In this document: in pieces, positions 23,987 to 32,738 of the stretch
Layout of the letters: every line of letters starts with the position of its first letter
Numbering within the stretch: the stretch's first letter is position 1
Assembly: GCF_012971725.1 (NCBI RefSeq)
Contig: NZ_CP048833.1
Coordinates: forward strand, 2,914,001 to 2,978,000
DNA from: Pseudomonas multiresinivorans
Lineage (GTDB): Bacteria; Pseudomonadota; Gammaproteobacteria; Pseudomonadales; Pseudomonadaceae
Length of the DNA: 64,000 nt
Direction: 5' to 3'
Position numbers and translations under genes: made by a program
The notes under the pieces: generated by a model
What the model was told of the DNA's origin: nothing
Databases searched by the model: none
The model's input: only the letters and a program-made list of their open reading frames with translations

Positions 23987-24940
23987 ATGGAAACCATGCT
24001 CAACGAATCCCCCGTACCCCAGGCAGTCGACAGCCCGATCACCCGCAGCGCGATCTTCCTCGTTGCGACGTTGATGCCGGGGAAGGACTGGAGCCCGGTT
24101 CGAGCCCTCTGCGAGGACGTGGCGGCGCTGGTGCGCTCGGTCGGCAAGCGCGTGCCGGCGGGCAACCTGTCCTGCGTGGTGGGTTTCGGTTCGGCGGCCT
24201 GGGATGCACTGTTCGGCGCTCCGCGTCCGGCGTCCCTGCATGCCTTCCGCCAGATCGGCACAGGCGAGCGGGTCGCCGTCTCCACGCCGGGCGATCTGCT
24301 GCTGCACATTCGCGCCGAGCAGATGGACCTCTGTTTCGAGCTGGCGTCGCAGCTGGTCGCGCGCCTGGGCGAGGCGGTCACGGTGGTCGATGAAGTCCAG
24401 GGTTTCCGCTACTTCGACATGCGCAGCATCATCGGTTTCGTCGACGGCACCGAGAACCCGGAGGGGCGCGAGATTCCGCACTTCACCCTGATCGGCGACG
24501 AAGACGCGGAGTTCGCCGGCGGCAGCTACGTCCTGGTGCAGAAGTACCTGCATGACATGGCCGGCTGGAACCAGCTTCCCACTGAAACCCAGGAGCGCAT
24601 CATCGGCCGCACCAAGCTGGCCGATATCGAACTGGCCGACGACGTGAAACCGAGCTGCTCGCACAGTTCGCTGACCACCCTGGAGAAGGACGGCCAGGAA
24701 GTGAAGATCCTGCGCGACAACATGCCGTTCGGCAGGCCCGGGGCAGGGGAGTTCGGCACCTACTTCATTGGCTACGCCCGCTCGCCGGCACCGGTGGAGG
24801 AAATGCTGGAGAACATGTTCGTCGGCCGCCCGGCCGGCAACTACGATCGCCTGCTGGACTACAGCAAGGCGGTGACGGGCAGCCTGTTCTTCGTGCCCTC
24901 GGCCGACCTGCTCGAAGCGCTGGCAGACAGGGCGCCCTGA
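23987..24940 (+). CDS. Dyp-type peroxidase (YfeX-like)
   Basis: 317 residues. The family GxxDG motif is at 150-154 (GFVDGTENP, distal Asp153), the proximal haem ligand is His226 and the distal Arg is Arg243. The 17-residue His-Arg spacing equals that of YfeX. It oxidises dyes, phenols or porphyrinogen-type substrates with H2O2. No twin-arginine signal is present and no encapsulin gene is adjacent, so it is probably cytoplasmic. Starts at 23987 or 23996 are both possible. Its stop is 4 bp from the convergent LysR stop. Confidence 0.94.
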   Translation: METMLNESPVPQAVDSPITRSAIFLVATLMPGKDWSPVRALCEDVAALVRSVGKRVPAGNLSCVVGFGSAAWDALFGAPRPASLHAFRQIGTGERVAVSTPGDLLLHIRAEQMDLCFELASQLVARLGEAVTVVDEVQGFRYFDMRSIIGFVDGTENPEGREIPHFTLIGDEDAEFAGGSYVLVQKYLHDMAGWNQLPTETQERIIGRTKLADIELADDVKPSCSHSSLTTLEKDGQEVKILRDNMPFGRPGAGEFGTYFIGYARSPAPVEEMLENMFVGRPAGNYDRLLDYSKAVTGSLFFVPSADLLEALADRAP

Positions 24941-24944
24941 GCGC

Positions 24945-25850
24945 TCAACCGGCAACCCGCGGCGGGAAGCACTCCACCAGCCAGTCGATGAACACCCGCA
25001 AGCGGTGAGTGACGTAGCGGTTCTGCGGGTAGACGACGTGGAAGGGATAGGGCGGCGGGCGCCAGTCCGCGAGGATTTCCACCAGCGTGCCGTCGCGCAG
25101 GGCTGCGCCGGCGGCGTAGGAGAAGGTCTGGATGATGCCCAGGCCGGCGACGCAGGCAGCCAGGTGCGCGTTGCTTTCATTGACGCCGATGCGGTGCTCG
25201 ATTTTCAGCTCGCTGCGTTCGCCGTCGCGCTCGAAGCGGAAGGGCACCGCGCGACCGTTCTGCGGTGACAGGTAGCTGACCAGCCCGTGGCCGTTGCGCA
25301 GTTCCTCGGGGTAAGCGGGGATGCCGTTGTGGCGCAGGTACTCGGGCGAGGCGCAGGTGACCATGGTCGCGTGGCCGATGCCGCGCGCCACCAGCGACGA
25401 GGCGTCCAGCGCGCCGCCGCGGATCACGCAGTCGACGTTGTCGCCGATCAGGTCCACCGAGCGGTCGGACACGCCCAGGTCGATGCGTATGTCCGGGTAG
25501 CGCTCCAGGAAGTCCGGCAGCAGCGGTATCAGTACGTCCCGCGCGGTCGAGCCGCCGACATCGATGCGCAGATGGCCGCGTGGCTTGCTGCGGGCAATGT
25601 TGAAGGACGAGTCGATGTCTTCCAGGTCACGCAATACGCGGCTGGCCTTGGCGTAGTAGTCCTGGCCTTCGGGCGTCACCGTGACGCGCCTTGTGGTGCG
25701 TTGCAGCAGGCGGACGCCCAGGTGCGCCTCCAGCTCCTGCACCAGCTTGCTGAGGGTGGCGTTGGGCATGTCCAGCGAGTCGGCGGCGCGGGTGAAGTTG
25801 CCGGCTTCCACCACGCGGGCGAAGGCACGGATGGCCTGGAGCTGGTCCAT
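24945..25850 (-). CDS. LysR-family transcriptional regulator
   Basis: 301 residues of the CrgA/AphB-like group. N-terminus MDQLQAIRAFARVVEAGNFT, HTH DMPNATLSKLVQELEAHLG, effector domain from about residue 90 with the conserved GDNVDCVIRGG. Divergent from the SDR gene at 26026; a palindrome at 25879 sits in the gap. Activation or repression of the SDR by this regulator is inference from the arrangement. Confidence 0.93.
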   Translation of the reverse strand: MDQLQAIRAFARVVEAGNFTRAADSLDMPNATLSKLVQELEAHLGVRLLQRTTRRVTVTPEGQDYYAKASRVLRDLEDIDSSFNIARSKPRGHLRIDVGGSTARDVLIPLLPDFLERYPDIRIDLGVSDRSVDLIGDNVDCVIRGGALDASSLVARGIGHATMVTCASPEYLRHNGIPAYPEELRNGHGLVSYLSPQNGRAVPFRFERDGERSELKIEHRIGVNESNAHLAACVAGLGIIQTFSYAAGAALRDGTLVEILADWRPPPYPFHVVYPQNRYVTHRLRVFIDWLVECFPPRVAG

Positions 25851-25878
25851 GGGAGTTCCTCTAAGGGGATCGCCTGAT

Positions 25879-25896
25879 TATCCATGGGTATGGATA
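25879..25896. promoter_or_regulatory. Operator dyad between LysR and SDR genes
   Basis: TATCCAT-GGGT-ATGGATA, a perfect 7-bp inverted repeat with a 4-bp spacer, followed by a further ATTCCAT half-site. It lies 29 bp upstream of the LysR start and 130 bp from the SDR start. Confidence 0.55.
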
Positions 25897-26025
25897 GTCA
25901 TTCCATTGTATGCGCTTTTTCCATCAATTGCCGGGCCCTAGAGTAGCGCCATGCCTCACCGCAAAGCCGCGCCAGATGCCGGCCAGGAGGCAGAACCCTC
26001 AACTCGCAAAGCTCAGGAGCTCATC

Positions 26026-26775
26026 ATGAACAAGTCCCTCACTGGTAAAGTTGCACTGGTCACCGGCGGCAGCACCGGCATCGGCCTCGGCGCCGCACAG
26101 GAACTCGCCGCGCAAGGTGCCCGCGTCTTCATCACCGGCCGCCGCCAGGCCGAACTGGACGCCGCCGTTGAAGCCATCGGCCCGGCCGCCACGGCCATCC
26201 GTGCCGACGCCTCGGTGCTCGCCGATCTCGATGCGGTGTACGCGCAGATCGCAAAAACTGCCGGCCGGCTGGATATCCTCTTTGCCAACGCGGGCGGCGG
26301 CGACATGCTCCCGCTGGGCGCGATCACCGAGGAACACTTCGACCGAATCTTCGGCACCAACGTGCGCGGCGTGCTGTTCACCGTGCAGAAGGCATTGCCG
26401 CTGCTGGTCGATGGCGCGTCGGTGATCCTCACCTCGTCCACCACTTCGATCCAGGGCACTGCCAACTTCAGCGTGTACAGTGCGAGCAAGGCCGCCGTGC
26501 GCAACTTCGCCCGTTCCTGGGCGCTGGATCTGAAGGACCGGGGCATTCGCGTCAATGTCGTCAGCCCCGGCCCGGTCCGCACTCCCGGCCTGGGCGACCT
26601 AGTGCCCGAGGAAGCGCGCCAGGGCCTGTTCGATGCGCTGGCCAGCCAGGTACCGCTGGGCCGGCTGGGCGAACCTCGCGAGATTGGCAAGGCGGTGGCC
26701 TTCCTGGCCTCGGAGTCGGCCAGCTTCATCAACGGCATCGAGTTGTTCGTCGATGGCGGCATGGCGCAGGTCTGA
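26026..26775 (+). CDS. Short-chain dehydrogenase/reductase
   Basis: 249 residues, a classical SDR. The Rossmann motif is TGGSTGIGLG, followed by NAG in ANAGGG, the catalytic Ser in LTSSTTS and the YSASKAAVRNF Tyr/Lys pair, and the C-terminal GIELFVDGGMAQV. The GRR after strand 2 suggests NADP(H). The ATG at 26026 has CAGGAG upstream. LysR-linked SDRs of this kind are often induced by quinones or aldehydes; the substrate is not known. Confidence 0.95.
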   Translation: MNKSLTGKVALVTGGSTGIGLGAAQELAAQGARVFITGRRQAELDAAVEAIGPAATAIRADASVLADLDAVYAQIAKTAGRLDILFANAGGGDMLPLGAITEEHFDRIFGTNVRGVLFTVQKALPLLVDGASVILTSSTTSIQGTANFSVYSASKAAVRNFARSWALDLKDRGIRVNVVSPGPVRTPGLGDLVPEEARQGLFDALASQVPLGRLGEPREIGKAVAFLASESASFINGIELFVDGGMAQV

Positions 26776-26893
26776 CCATGCAATGGGCTGGGCAGGGCGT
26801 GCGTCCTGCTGCGGCCTGTGTGGCTCTGGTGTGCTGGCCCGTTTGCCCTTTACAGTCGCGGCAGGCCAGTTTTCAAGACAGGAGCCGCCAGCC

Positions 26894-27652
26894 ATGAACG
26901 ACACGTCAACCGACCTGCGCAACTGGTTCGACCAGGGCGGCCAGGCCTACGCGCGCTTCCGCCCCGAGTACCCGGCGGAGCTTGCCTCCTGCCTGGCCTC
27001 GCTGGCTCCCGACCGGGCGTTGGCAGTCGACGTGGGGTGCGGTAGCGGCCAGCTGACCCGGCAATTGGCCGAGCATTTCAGCTCGGTCGTCGGCTTCGAT
27101 CCCAGCGCGGAGCAGATTGCCCATGCCGCGCCCCGCGCGAACCTGAGCTATGCCTGCGCCCAGGCCGAAGAACTCCCGCTGGCCGACCACAGCGCCAGCC
27201 TGATCACGGCGGCACAGGCCGCGCACTGGTTCGACCTGCCGAAGTTCTACGCCGAGGTCCGGCGAATCGCCGAACCCGACGCGGTCCTGGCGCTGATCAG
27301 CTACGGCGTGCTGCACCTGGACGGCGATCCGGGCAAGCGTTTCGAGACTTTCTACTGGCAGGAGATCGGCCCTTACTGGCCCGCCGAGCGCAAGCTGGTG
27401 GACAGCGGCTACGCGACCCTCGATTTCCCCTTCGCCGAGTTTCCGGGGCCGGAGATCGCCATCCGCCTGGAATGGACCCTCGACGAGTTCCTCGGCTACG
27501 TCTCCACCTGGTCGGCAGTGCGCAGCGCCCGGGAAGCCGGGCGCGAAGACCTGCTGCAGCACTTCGCCGCCGACCTGGCCGAGCGCTGGGGCGACCCTGC
27601 AGCGCGGCTTGCGGTCAGTTGGCCGATCAACATGAGGATCGGACGGGTGTGA
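26894..27652 (+). CDS. Class I SAM-dependent methyltransferase
   Basis: 252 residues. Motif I is AVDVGCGSGQLTRQLAE, then FDPSAEQIAHA (acidic ribose contact) and the ITAAQAAHWFDLPKFYAEV segment of the UbiE/Tam-like group. The length matches trans-aconitate/ubiquinone-type methyltransferases. Acceptor unknown. Its stop lies 12 bp from the convergent PhyH gene. Confidence 0.88.
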   Translation: MNDTSTDLRNWFDQGGQAYARFRPEYPAELASCLASLAPDRALAVDVGCGSGQLTRQLAEHFSSVVGFDPSAEQIAHAAPRANLSYACAQAEELPLADHSASLITAAQAAHWFDLPKFYAEVRRIAEPDAVLALISYGVLHLDGDPGKRFETFYWQEIGPYWPAERKLVDSGYATLDFPFAEFPGPEIAIRLEWTLDEFLGYVSTWSAVRSAREAGREDLLQHFAADLAERWGDPAARLAVSWPINMRIGRV

Positions 27653-27664
27653 AGTCTCCGTCAC

Positions 27665-28390
27665 TCAGCGGTGTGCGCATGACCTCGCAGCGCTTTGTCC
27701 GGCGATTGCCGGATCGAAGCGCTCGCTCGTGTCCATACGGACATTGCGCAAGGCCAGCGTCTCCAGATGCGCTGCGTAGAGGGAGTCCGAGCGGTAGCTG
27801 ATCAGGATCGTGCGGCGGCGGGCACCGTTGGTGTTCAGGCTGCCTGCGTGCACCAGGTCGACGTCGAAGACCAGAATGTCACCGGCCCGCCCGCTCAGAT
27901 GCACGGAAGCGGACTCATCTTGGAAGTCGAGCGGCGGCGCTGCGGGAGCGGGCCGATGGCTGCGGGGAACGATCCGGGTGGCACCATTTCCCTGAGCGAA
28001 GTCATCGAGAAAGGCGAGGGCGCTGACCATGTCGCCCGGACGCCGGGCCGACAGATCGCGATGCAGTTGTTGATGACCGCCGCCGGGCAAGGGCTCGCGC
28101 CCTTCGACCTGGGCGAGGAAGAAGCCCTCGCCGATCAGCATGCCCGCTGCCGACAGCAGTTGCGGCAGCCGACACGCCGCCTGCACGGCCGGCTCCAGGT
28201 CCATCTGCGCATGGCGCCAATCCATTCCGCGGGGCACCGGCCATTGATCCGATGGCAGGACATTGGCGTCGAAAGCCGCACGCAGCTCTTCGAGCATCGC
28301 GTGCGGGATCACCTGGCGCAGCAGCGCGTAGCCCTCCCGGTGTAGTTGTGCCTGATCCAGCATGGTTTGGTCCATTTCCCTCTCGTCCAT
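27665..28390 (-). CDS. Phytanoyl-CoA dioxygenase (PhyH) family protein
   Basis: 241 residues of the non-haem Fe(II)/2-oxoglutarate double-stranded beta-helix fold. The HxD iron site is HRD in QQLHRDLSARRPGD, the distal His is in VDLVHAGSLNTNGARRR, and the following Arg would bind 2-oxoglutarate. Hydroxylates an unknown small molecule. The start is taken at MDEREMDQTML; an internal ATG at 28375 is possible. It is divergent from the secretion cluster at 28549 and could share its control region. Confidence 0.85.
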   Translation of the reverse strand: MDEREMDQTMLDQAQLHREGYALLRQVIPHAMLEELRAAFDANVLPSDQWPVPRGMDWRHAQMDLEPAVQAACRLPQLLSAAGMLIGEGFFLAQVEGREPLPGGGHQQLHRDLSARRPGDMVSALAFLDDFAQGNGATRIVPRSHRPAPAAPPLDFQDESASVHLSGRAGDILVFDVDLVHAGSLNTNGARRRTILISYRSDSLYAAHLETLALRNVRMDTSERFDPAIAGQSAARSCAHR

Positions 28391-28548
28391 GATCGCGGCC
28401 CCAAGGGCCAGTCCAGAGCGTCTGCTGCTTGCCGCCGGCATTTCATCGGTGCCGGACGGCTGCCTAGCGTACGAAGGATTTCTGCTACGGCCAATATCCG
28501 GCGCTTGCGGAGTACCGTAGACTCCCGCGATCTGCCGGGGAGACCACT

Positions 28549-29328
28549 ATGCATAAAGGGATTTGGCTGGGTTTGGGGTTGTCGTTGTGCGCGTCGGGGG
28601 CAGCCCATGCGGCGCAGCCCGATCAGGACGACCCGCTGCTGTCGAGCCCGTCGGCGTCCAGCGGGGCCGGCGATGTCCGGGGCATCCTGCGCGCGCGCGA
28701 CCAGGCGATGCTGTCCAGCGAGCTGGCCGGGCGCATCCTGGAGATGCCCTTCGCCGAGGGGCAATCCTTCCGCAAGGGCGATGTGCTGGTCCGTTTCGAT
28801 TGCTCCGCGTACCAGGCCCAACTGAACGCCGCACAGGCCGGTGCCAAGGCGGCCAGCGAGCAACTGGCGCACAACCGCCAACTGGCGGCGCTCAATTCGG
28901 TAGGGCGCTTCGAAGTCGCGCTGGCCGAGGCCAAGGTTGCCGAAGCCCAGGCTCAGGCTCAGGTCTACCAGGTCCAGGTGCGCCGCTGTGCGCTCACTGC
29001 TCCCTACGACGGCCAGGTCGTACAGCGCAAGGCGCAGCCTTTCGAAAGCGTCAGTGGTGGTGCGCCGCTGCTGGAAATCGTTGATAACCGCAGCCTGGAA
29101 ATCCGCCTGCTGGTGCCCTCACGCTGGGTCGCAAGGCTGAAGGCGGGGCAGTCCTTCACCTTCGTTCCCGATGAAACCGGCCAGCCGCTGCAGGCCGAGG
29201 TAAAGCGCCTGGGCGCGCGGATCGACGAGGGCAGCCAGATGCTGCCGCTGATTGCCACGCTGCCGGCCGAGACCAAGGGCCTGCTGGCCGGCATGAGCGG
29301 GACGGCACGCTTCGCGGAGACGCCATGA
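28549..29328 (+). CDS. Periplasmic adaptor (HlyD/RND-MFP type), short
   Basis: 259 residues with a Sec signal peptide (hydrophobic residues 5-19, AHA cleavage near 21). Barrel-sandwich/lipoyl halves are ELAGRILEMPFAEGQSFRKG and LTAPYDGQVVQRKAQPFESV, separated by a short alpha-hairpin (residues 85-145); a beta-barrel domain follows. It lacks the C-terminal membrane-proximal domain of AcrA. Begins the export cluster; its stop overlaps the next start by ATGA. Probably bridges the inner-membrane parts to a TolC-type channel. Confidence 0.88.
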   Translation: MHKGIWLGLGLSLCASGAAHAAQPDQDDPLLSSPSASSGAGDVRGILRARDQAMLSSELAGRILEMPFAEGQSFRKGDVLVRFDCSAYQAQLNAAQAGAKAASEQLAHNRQLAALNSVGRFEVALAEAKVAEAQAQAQVYQVQVRRCALTAPYDGQVVQRKAQPFESVSGGAPLLEIVDNRSLEIRLLVPSRWVARLKAGQSFTFVPDETGQPLQAEVKRLGARIDEGSQMLPLIATLPAETKGLLAGMSGTARFAETP

Positions 29329-30644
29329 ACGCACCGCAGGTCGGCCTGGCCGAGCGGCTCTTCGCCCAGTTCCTCGAGCTGGAGCGCCAGGCCCGCGCAG
29401 CAGGAACGGTCGAGCAACTGGCTTATCACATCGTCAACGACGGGCAGGCACTGTTCGGCTACCGCCATGCGGCGCTGCTGATCGCGGGCAAGGTGCAGGC
29501 GCTGACCGGCATCAGCGTCGTCGAACCCAATGCGCCCTTTGTCGCCTTCGTCGAGCAGGCCTGTGCCCAACTGCAGAGGCTCGGCGCCCTGGACAAGCCA
29601 CAGCGCGTCGACTTCCAGGCCCTGGGTGCGCAGCAGCAGGCTGACTGGCAGGCGCTCTCCGCCGGAGACGTCTTCTGGCTGCCGTTGGCGGACCAGCAGG
29701 GGGCTGCCTTTGGCGGCCTCTGGCTGGCCCGCGAGCAACCGTGGAGTGAAGCGGAGCAGGCGCTGCTGGTGCAACTGGGCGATGCCTACGCCCACGCCTG
29801 GAAAGCCCTGCAGCCGCGCAAGCCCTGGCGAGCGCGTTGGCCGAAGAAGAAATTGTCGATGATCGCCGCCGGGCTGTGCCTGTTGCTGCTCGTACCCGTG
29901 CGCCAGTCGGTACTGGCGCCGGCTGAGGTCGTCCCGCTGGACGGCCAGGTCATCGCCGCGCCGCTGGACGGAGTGATCCAGCAGGTGCTGGTCAAGCCCA
30001 ACCAGACGGTCAAGGCCGGCGACCTGCTGGTGCGTTTCGACGCCACCACCCTGCAAGCGCAGGCGGACGTGGCCGAGCGGTCCCTCGGCGTGGCCGAGGC
30101 CGAACTCAAGGCCAACTCGCAACGCGCTTTCTCCGACGCCGAATCAGGCGCCAGGGTCGATCTGCTGGCGGCGCGAGTGGAGCAGAAGCGCGCCGAGCGC
30201 GACTACGCCCGCGACCTGCTGGCACGCGCCGAAGTGCGGGCGCCACGCGACGGCATCGCGGTATTCGCCGACGCCGAGCGCTGGACCGGAAAACCGGTGC
30301 AGACCGGTGAGCGCCTGATGGAGCTGGCCGATCCGCGCCAGGCCGAGCTGCGCATTGACCTCGCGGTGGCCAATACCATCCGCCTGGCGCCAGAGGCGGA
30401 GGTCCAGCTATTCCTCGACAGCGATCCGCTGAACCGCCATGCCGCCCGCCTGTCACGCAGCGCTTATGAGGCCCAGCCCGTCGCCGGCGGGCAACTGGCC
30501 TACCGTCTGGACGCGCGCTTCGACTCCGCGCCGCCGCGGATCGGTCTGCGCGGTACCGCCAAACTCTATGGCGAGCGAGCGCCCATCCTGCTCTACGTGT
30601 TGCGTCGTCCCCTGGCGGCGCTTCGTCAGACGGTGGGCTTCTAG
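29325..30644 (+). CDS. HlyD-family adaptor with N-terminal GAF-like domain
   Basis: 439 residues. Residues 1-165 are a cytoplasmic GAF-like module (LAYHIVNDGQALFGYRHAAL); a single TM helix sits at about 184-198 (MIAAGLCLLLLVPV); the periplasmic part has lipoyl halves (IAAPLDGVIQQVLVKPNQTV and AEVRAPRDGIAVFADAERWT) around a coiled-coil hairpin at about 250-300. The cytoplasmic sensor-like part is unusual for an adaptor and could gate or recruit. Starts by ATGA overlap and ends 0 bp from the next ATG. Confidence 0.87.
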   Translation: MNAPQVGLAERLFAQFLELERQARAAGTVEQLAYHIVNDGQALFGYRHAALLIAGKVQALTGISVVEPNAPFVAFVEQACAQLQRLGALDKPQRVDFQALGAQQQADWQALSAGDVFWLPLADQQGAAFGGLWLAREQPWSEAEQALLVQLGDAYAHAWKALQPRKPWRARWPKKKLSMIAAGLCLLLLVPVRQSVLAPAEVVPLDGQVIAAPLDGVIQQVLVKPNQTVKAGDLLVRFDATTLQAQADVAERSLGVAEAELKANSQRAFSDAESGARVDLLAARVEQKRAERDYARDLLARAEVRAPRDGIAVFADAERWTGKPVQTGERLMELADPRQAELRIDLAVANTIRLAPEAEVQLFLDSDPLNRHAARLSRSAYEAQPVAGGQLAYRLDARFDSAPPRIGLRGTAKLYGERAPILLYVLRRPLAALRQTVGF

Positions 30645-32738
30645 ATGGTATTGCCGGCGCTGCGCGCCGACTTGCAGCTATCGCCAGGCGCCCCGGCGCT
30701 GGATGGTTCGCCGCAATGGACACTGGCCGACCCGCTGCGCGGGCGCTACTTCAAGCTTGGCGTGGCGGCGATGCGCCTGTTGCGCCACTGGGCGCTGGGT
30801 GATCCGCAACGGGTGCTGCGAGCGGCCAACAGCGAAGGTGGGGATCTGCTGGGCGAACAGGAGTTGCAGCAGTTGCTCACATTCCTCCGCCAGCAGGACC
30901 TGATCAGCTCGGCCGACGGCGAGCAGCGTAACAGCTACGGGCAGAAGGCTGCGTTGCAGCGCCACGGGCTGTGGAAATCGCTGCTGCACCAGTACTTGTT
31001 CTTCCGAATTCCGTTGTGGCGGCCGGATGCCTTCCTCAACCGCGCCTGGCCCTGGTTGGCCCGCCACGGCGGGCCGCTGCTGCGGATCGGCCTTCCGTTG
31101 ACCCTTGGCCTGGGCCTGTTGCTGGTGGCGCGCGACTGGGATCGTTTCCTCGCGACCTTCCCGCACCTGTTCAGCTTTGGCGGTGCCCTGGCCTTCGGTG
31201 TCGCGTTGCTGTTCGCCAAGCTATGCCACGAGTTCGGCCATGCGTTCATGGCCAAGCGCGCCGGCTGCCGGGTGCAGAGCATGGGCGTGGCGTTCATGGT
31301 GATGTTGCCGTTGTTCTATACCGACGTCAGCGACGCCTGGCGTGTCAACGATCGGCGCTCGCGGCTGCTGATCGGAGCGGGAGGCGTACTGGCCGAGCTG
31401 ACGCTGGCCTGTATCGCGCTACTGGCCTGGTCGCTTCTGCCGGACGGGCCTCTGCGTACTTCAGCCTTCATGCTTGCCAGTGCGACCTGGGTCACCACCC
31501 TGCTGGTCAACCTCAATCCATTCATGCGTTTCGACGGCTACTTCCTGCTCAGCGATCTGCTGGGCGTCGAGAATCTTCAGGGACGAGCCTTCGCCTTGTG
31601 CCGCTGGCGTCTGCGCGAGGCATTGTTCGACTACGGCGATCCGATGCCCGAGCCCTGGCCTGACGGACTGCGGCGGCGCCTTTTACTGTGGGGGTACGGC
31701 TCCTGGCTATGGCGCGCGGTGCTGTTCCTGGGGATCGCGCTGACGGTCTATCACCTGTTCTTCAAGGTGTTGGGCATCTTCCTGATGCTGGTGGAACTGG
31801 TGTGGTTCATCGGCCTGCCGATCTGGCGCGAATTGCGCGAGTGGTGGCAGCGGCGCGATCAGGCCCAGCCTGGACGCCTTTTGCTGGGCGCCGCCGGGCT
31901 GGCGGCGCTGCTGCTGGTACTGCTGGTGCCCTGGCGTGGCAGTGTGGAGATTCCCGCGGTGCTGGAGGCTACGCGCGCGTCGGCGCTCCACGCGCCGCTG
32001 GCGGCCATGCTGAAGCGGATCGTGGTAAGCGACGGACAGAGTGTGGCCGCTGGCGAATTGCTGCTCGAACTGGAGTCCCCTGATCTCGCCGCGCGGCAGA
32101 GCATTACCCGTCGGGAAATTGAAATCACCCAGCTGCAATTGCGGCGCCAGGCTGGCCGAAGCGAGACAGCTGCCGATATAGGTGTTCTGGAGCAGCGCCT
32201 GGCCGAAGCGGTGGCCGAGTACCGCGGCCTGGCTGCGCAACGCGAGCGTCTGGAAATCCGCGCGCCTCATGCCGGAGTAGTGCGGGACCTGCTGCCCGAA
32301 CTGGTTCCCGGTCTCTGGTTGTCCCCGAGCCAGGTACTGGCGCGAGTCGTGGAGCCGAGTGTGCGCCTGCGCGGTTACGTCGCCGAGCAGGCGGTGTGGC
32401 GGGTCGAACCTGGAGCGGTGGGCCGCTTCGTTGCTGACGATCCATCGCGCCCGGCGCTCCCGGTGCGCCTGGAGTCGGTGGATGCTACCGGTACTTCGCA
32501 CCTCGACCTGGAAGCCCTGGCTTCCGACCGCCAGGGACCCATCGCCGTCCAGCGCGACGGCGAGGGGCGCGCACAGCCGGTTCAGGGGCAATATGCCGTG
32601 CGGCTGAGTGCGGACCAGGCAGTCGAGCTGACGCAGCCGGTGCGCGGAGAGGTGGTGCTGGACGCCAACGGCGAGTCGCCGCTCAGCGCCATCTGGCGAA
32701 GGTTGGCGGCCCTGGGAGTGCGTGAAAGTGGCTTCTGA
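30645..32738 (+). CDS. M50 (site-2-protease-like) membrane protein fused to HlyD-type adaptor
   Basis: 697 residues. Residues 1-105 are soluble, PqqD/wHTH-like (ADPLRGRYFKLGVAAMRLLR). Residues about 145-420 hold seven or more TM segments with the zinc motif HEFGH at 195-199 and the second S2P motif NLNPFMRFDGYF with Asp297. After the last TM, residues about 430-660 are periplasmic lipoyl/barrel-sandwich (HAPLAAMLKRIVVSDGQSVA, IRAPHAGVVRDLLPELV) around a coiled coil. The active-site residues are intact, so proteolysis is possible. It may process or conduct the exported substrate. The next gene starts inside its 3' end. Confidence 0.88.
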   Translation: MVLPALRADLQLSPGAPALDGSPQWTLADPLRGRYFKLGVAAMRLLRHWALGDPQRVLRAANSEGGDLLGEQELQQLLTFLRQQDLISSADGEQRNSYGQKAALQRHGLWKSLLHQYLFFRIPLWRPDAFLNRAWPWLARHGGPLLRIGLPLTLGLGLLLVARDWDRFLATFPHLFSFGGALAFGVALLFAKLCHEFGHAFMAKRAGCRVQSMGVAFMVMLPLFYTDVSDAWRVNDRRSRLLIGAGGVLAELTLACIALLAWSLLPDGPLRTSAFMLASATWVTTLLVNLNPFMRFDGYFLLSDLLGVENLQGRAFALCRWRLREALFDYGDPMPEPWPDGLRRRLLLWGYGSWLWRAVLFLGIALTVYHLFFKVLGIFLMLVELVWFIGLPIWRELREWWQRRDQAQPGRLLLGAAGLAALLLVLLVPWRGSVEIPAVLEATRASALHAPLAAMLKRIVVSDGQSVAAGELLLELESPDLAARQSITRREIEITQLQLRRQAGRSETAADIGVLEQRLAEAVAEYRGLAAQRERLEIRAPHAGVVRDLLPELVPGLWLSPSQVLARVVEPSVRLRGYVAEQAVWRVEPGAVGRFVADDPSRPALPVRLESVDATGTSHLDLEALASDRQGPIAVQRDGEGRAQPVQGQYAVRLSADQAVELTQPVRGEVVLDANGESPLSAIWRRLAALGVRESGF

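Noticed and set aside
23987..24940. Dyp peroxidase as encapsulin cargo
   Set aside because: No encapsulin shell gene within the window and no obvious targeting tail; a YfeX-like role is simpler.
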